DNA from: Candidatus Tepidiaquacellales bacterium OLB4/UTCHB1
Lineage (GTDB): Bacteria > Bacteroidota > Ignavibacteria > Tepidaquicellales > Tepidaquicellaceae
Assembly: GCA_002050165.1 (NCBI GenBank)
Contig: MWSW01000010.1
Coordinates: forward strand, 1-64,000
Length of the DNA: 64,000 nucleotides
Reading direction: 5' to 3'
The notes under the pieces were generated by a model that was not told the DNA's origin, ran no database searches, and worked only from the letters and a program-made list of their open reading frames with translations. The position numbers and the translations under genes were made by a program. Within the stretch, counting starts at the first letter, position 1. Each line of letters opens with the position of its first letter. Positions 62,133 to 64,000 of this stretch are shown in pieces.

Positions 62133-62504
62133 ACTTCAGTGAAGATAATCGGTAAATTAGTTTGATTCTCCTCAAATGAATTCCAAATTTTTTCGAAAAT
62201 CACTTTCGCCAGAAATTAACGGGAATTTTCATTAAATCTGGTTACCACAATTCACATACTCCGCAAAAAAAACCGAATTATTATTTCCTTTCCTGTTTAT
62301 CGTAAACTGTAAGAAAAATATTAAGACACTGCTAATGATTTCAGAGTTTCCTTGATTTGAGAAGATTCATAGGCGCTGTTAAAATTTTTTCGAAGGTAAA
62401 GATTAATATTCAGAATTTTACATAGCAAACTACATTTCTTTTCTCACAATATATAAAAAATCAGATTTGTTATATTTGTATCCAAATCTTCCTCTACAAA
62501 CCAT
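62133..62504. other. Intergenic region between nuoG and carB
   Basis: A 372-nt AT-rich gap without a recognisable gene. All frames are short or stop-ridden. In particular, nothing resembles the missing N-terminal half of carbamoyl-phosphate synthase. A Bacteroidota-type -7 element candidate (TATATTTG) lies near its right end. I see no terminator with a good U-run after nuoG. Confidence 0.6.
62471..62478 (+). promoter_or_regulatory. Candidate Bacteroidota-type -7 promoter element (TAnnTTTG) before carB
   Basis: TATATTTG matches the TAnnTTTG consensus of the Bacteroidota primary sigma factor and sits 26 nt upstream of the carB start, giving a plausible short leader. No convincing -33 TTG element was found at the expected distance, so this may be a chance match in AT-rich DNA. 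Confidence 0.3.
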
Positions 62505-64000
62505 ATGAAAAACCTCACACCTGAGATTTTACTGAAAGCAAAGCGCTTGGGATTTTCTGATAAACAGATTGCTCACATACTAAATACAACTGAACAACGA
62601 GTTCGTTCATTCAGGAGAAAGCATATAATTTACCCGGTATTTAAAACTGTTGATACCTGTGCTGCTGAGTTTGAGGCAAGTACGCCATACCATTATTCAA
62701 CGTATGAAAAGTTTAATGAAATTGAATCTTCTGATAAACCAAAGGTGATAATTTTAGGTGGCGGTCCAAATCGTATTGGGCAGGGAATAGAATTTGATTA
62801 TTGTTGTGTAAGGTGCGTAAAAGCCTTAAGGGAAGAAGGTTTTGAAACTATAATGGTCAACTGCAACCCGGAGACTGTTTCAACTGATTACGACACGACG
62901 GACAAGCTATATTTTGAACCTTTGACAGCCGAGGATGTACTGAATATTTTAAAGTATGAAAAAAACGTTAAGGGGGTAATAGTCAGCTTTGGTGGACAAA
63001 CACCGTTGAAAATTTCAAAGGAGCTTGAAAAAAACGGATTGAAAATCCTGGGTACATCTTCTGCAAACATAGATGTTGCAGAGGATAGGAAAAAGTTCGG
63101 AAAATTACTTGACAACCTTGGGATTCCAAAACCTGAATACGGAACTGTTAAAAGTTTAAAAAGCGCATTAAAGATTGCCAGAAGAATAGGGTATCCTGTT
63201 TTAGTAAGACCATCATACGTTCTTGGTGGCCGAGCAATGCAAATAGTTTACAATGATGAAACGTTAAAGGAATTTTTTATTGAAGCTTCCCAGTATTCCG
63301 AGAAGCATCCTGTCTTAATAGATAAGTTTCTTGAGGAGGCGAGAGAAATTGATGTTGATGCAGTGTGTGACGGAAAAGATGTTTATATTGGCGGAATCAT
63401 GCAACACATAGAAGAAGCAGGGATTCACTCAGGCGACAGTACTTCAATACTACCACCAGTATCTCTTACGTCGGGAAACCTTAGAAGAATTAAATCATAT
63501 ACAAAAAAAATCGCATTGGGTTTAAAAGTAATAGGATTAATTAATATTCAGTTTGCAATCAAAGATAACGTAGTTTACGTAATTGAGGCTAATCCCAGAG
63601 CTTCAAGGACAGTACCATTTGTAAGCAAGACAACGGGAATTCCTTTGGCAACGATTGCTGCAAAAGTTATTGCCGGTAAAAAATTAAAAATTTTCAAACT
63701 GAAGGAATTTGATAAGCTGACTTACATCGGAATTAAGGAAAGTGTTTTTCCGTTTCAGAAATTCCCAAGGGCGAAAATGTTTCTTGGTCCTGAAATGCGA
63801 TCAACCGGAGAAGTGATGGGGGTTGCCAAGACCTTCGGTGCAGCAATGGCGAAAGCTCAGGAATCTACGGGTAATCCGTTACCTGTTACCGGAAATGTAT
63901 TCATTAGCCTGAACAATAACGATAAAAAACAAAAGGCTCTTGAAATCATTTCGAAATTTGAAAAACTTGGTTTTGGTATTGTTGCAACCCGTGGAACCTC
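62505..64000 (+). CDS. carB: Carbamoyl-phosphate synthase large chain, C-terminal half (split CarB), cut by window edge
   Basis: Encodes the second ATP-grasp half of CarB, which uses ATP to phosphorylate carbamate. Residue 1 begins at MKNLTPEILLKAKRLGFSDK, in the middle of the standard oligomerisation domain. It is followed by FKTVDTCAAEFEASTPYHYSTYE, VIILGGGPNRIGQGIEFDYCCV, MVNCNPETVSTDYDT and the VIEANPRASRTVPFVSKTTGIP motif. Near the window end is an MGS-like domain (NVFISLNN onwards). The gene starts at ATG 62505; an in-frame TAA at 62454-62456 and no intervening start codon exclude a longer N-terminus. The carbamate-kinase-like N-terminal half must be encoded elsewhere. The C-terminus runs off the right edge. 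Confidence 0.92.
   Translation, partial: MKNLTPEILLKAKRLGFSDKQIAHILNTTEQRVRSFRRKHIIYPVFKTVDTCAAEFEASTPYHYSTYEKFNEIESSDKPKVIILGGGPNRIGQGIEFDYCCVRCVKALREEGFETIMVNCNPETVSTDYDTTDKLYFEPLTAEDVLNILKYEKNVKGVIVSFGGQTPLKISKELEKNGLKILGTSSANIDVAEDRKKFGKLLDNLGIPKPEYGTVKSLKSALKIARRIGYPVLVRPSYVLGGRAMQIVYNDETLKEFFIEASQYSEKHPVLIDKFLEEAREIDVDAVCDGKDVYIGGIMQHIEEAGIHSGDSTSILPPVSLTSGNLRRIKSYTKKIALGLKVIGLINIQFAIKDNVVYVIEANPRASRTVPFVSKTTGIPLATIAAKVIAGKKLKIFKLKEFDKLTYIGIKESVFPFQKFPRAKMFLGPEMRSTGEVMGVAKTFGAAMAKAQESTGNPLPVTGNVFISLNNNDKKQKALEIISKFEKLGFGIVATRGT

Overview
The window looks like a chromosomal segment from a member of the Ignavibacteria (Bacteroidota/Chlorobi side of the tree). The basis is AT-rich DNA, little or no Shine-Dalgarno sequence before most starts, and type IX secretion (T9SS) C-terminal sorting domains of the NFPNPFNP type on two intact proteins and one pseudogene. 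Gene content also fits: UbiX, a scattered respiratory complex I and many outer-membrane beta-barrel and lipoprotein genes. The assignment is inference from these traits, not from a marker-gene tree. Coding density is high. I saw no IS element, prophage, CRISPR array, rRNA or origin.

Layout. 1-915: end of an unidentified gene, a decayed T9SS-sorted protein gene and a tRNA-Ala(GGC) on the minus strand. 915-12477: an unrecognised 497-aa protein convergent with a seven-gene minus-strand peptide-type ABC transporter operon (two lipoprotein binding proteins, two permeases, three ATPase genes carrying four ATPase domains). 12733-14187: a T9SS-exported sugar dehydrogenase, then a terminator and a decayed coding scrap. 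14633-16812: a COG4947-type esterase and glycogen synthase. 16814-22071 (minus): GH16 glucanase lipoprotein, TPR lipoprotein, 3-methyladenine glycosylase and a beta-CASP metallo-beta-lactamase. 22250-30318 (plus): lon, then a tight run dnaX, agmatinase, nth, peroxiredoxin, kdsC-like phosphatase, barrel protein, rmuC. 30343-33889 (minus): transketolase, glucokinase and a small lipoprotein. 34014-36827: a large T9SS-sorted metalloprotease.

36994-39624: phosphoglucose/phosphomannose isomerase, nuoH and a TlpA-like thioredoxin. 39756-45991: an outer-membrane barrel protein, an Omp28-like lipoprotein with CxxC, a ComEA-like helix-hairpin-helix domain fused to a barrel, and a PIN-PhoH ATPase. 46034-48933 (minus): YifB/ComM and Der. 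49156-52029: a gluzincin protease-TolB propeller-Omp85 barrel fusion. 52032-57272 (minus): membrane glycosyltransferase with TPRs, MltG, an orphan ABC-2-like permease and UbiX. 57504-64000 (plus): rho, RNase G, nuoG and the C-terminal half of a split carbamoyl-phosphate synthase large subunit, running off the end.

Most of the window is housekeeping. The items most worth a second look are the split carB start, the ten-A run in dnaX with an adjacent +1-frame stop, the protease-propeller-Omp85 fusion, the HhH-barrel gene next to a thioredoxin-like lipoprotein, the 30-residue invariant block shared by the two peptide-binding proteins, and the surplus of ATPase domains in the peptide transporter operon. 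I did not find a convincing wholly new defence or mobile system.
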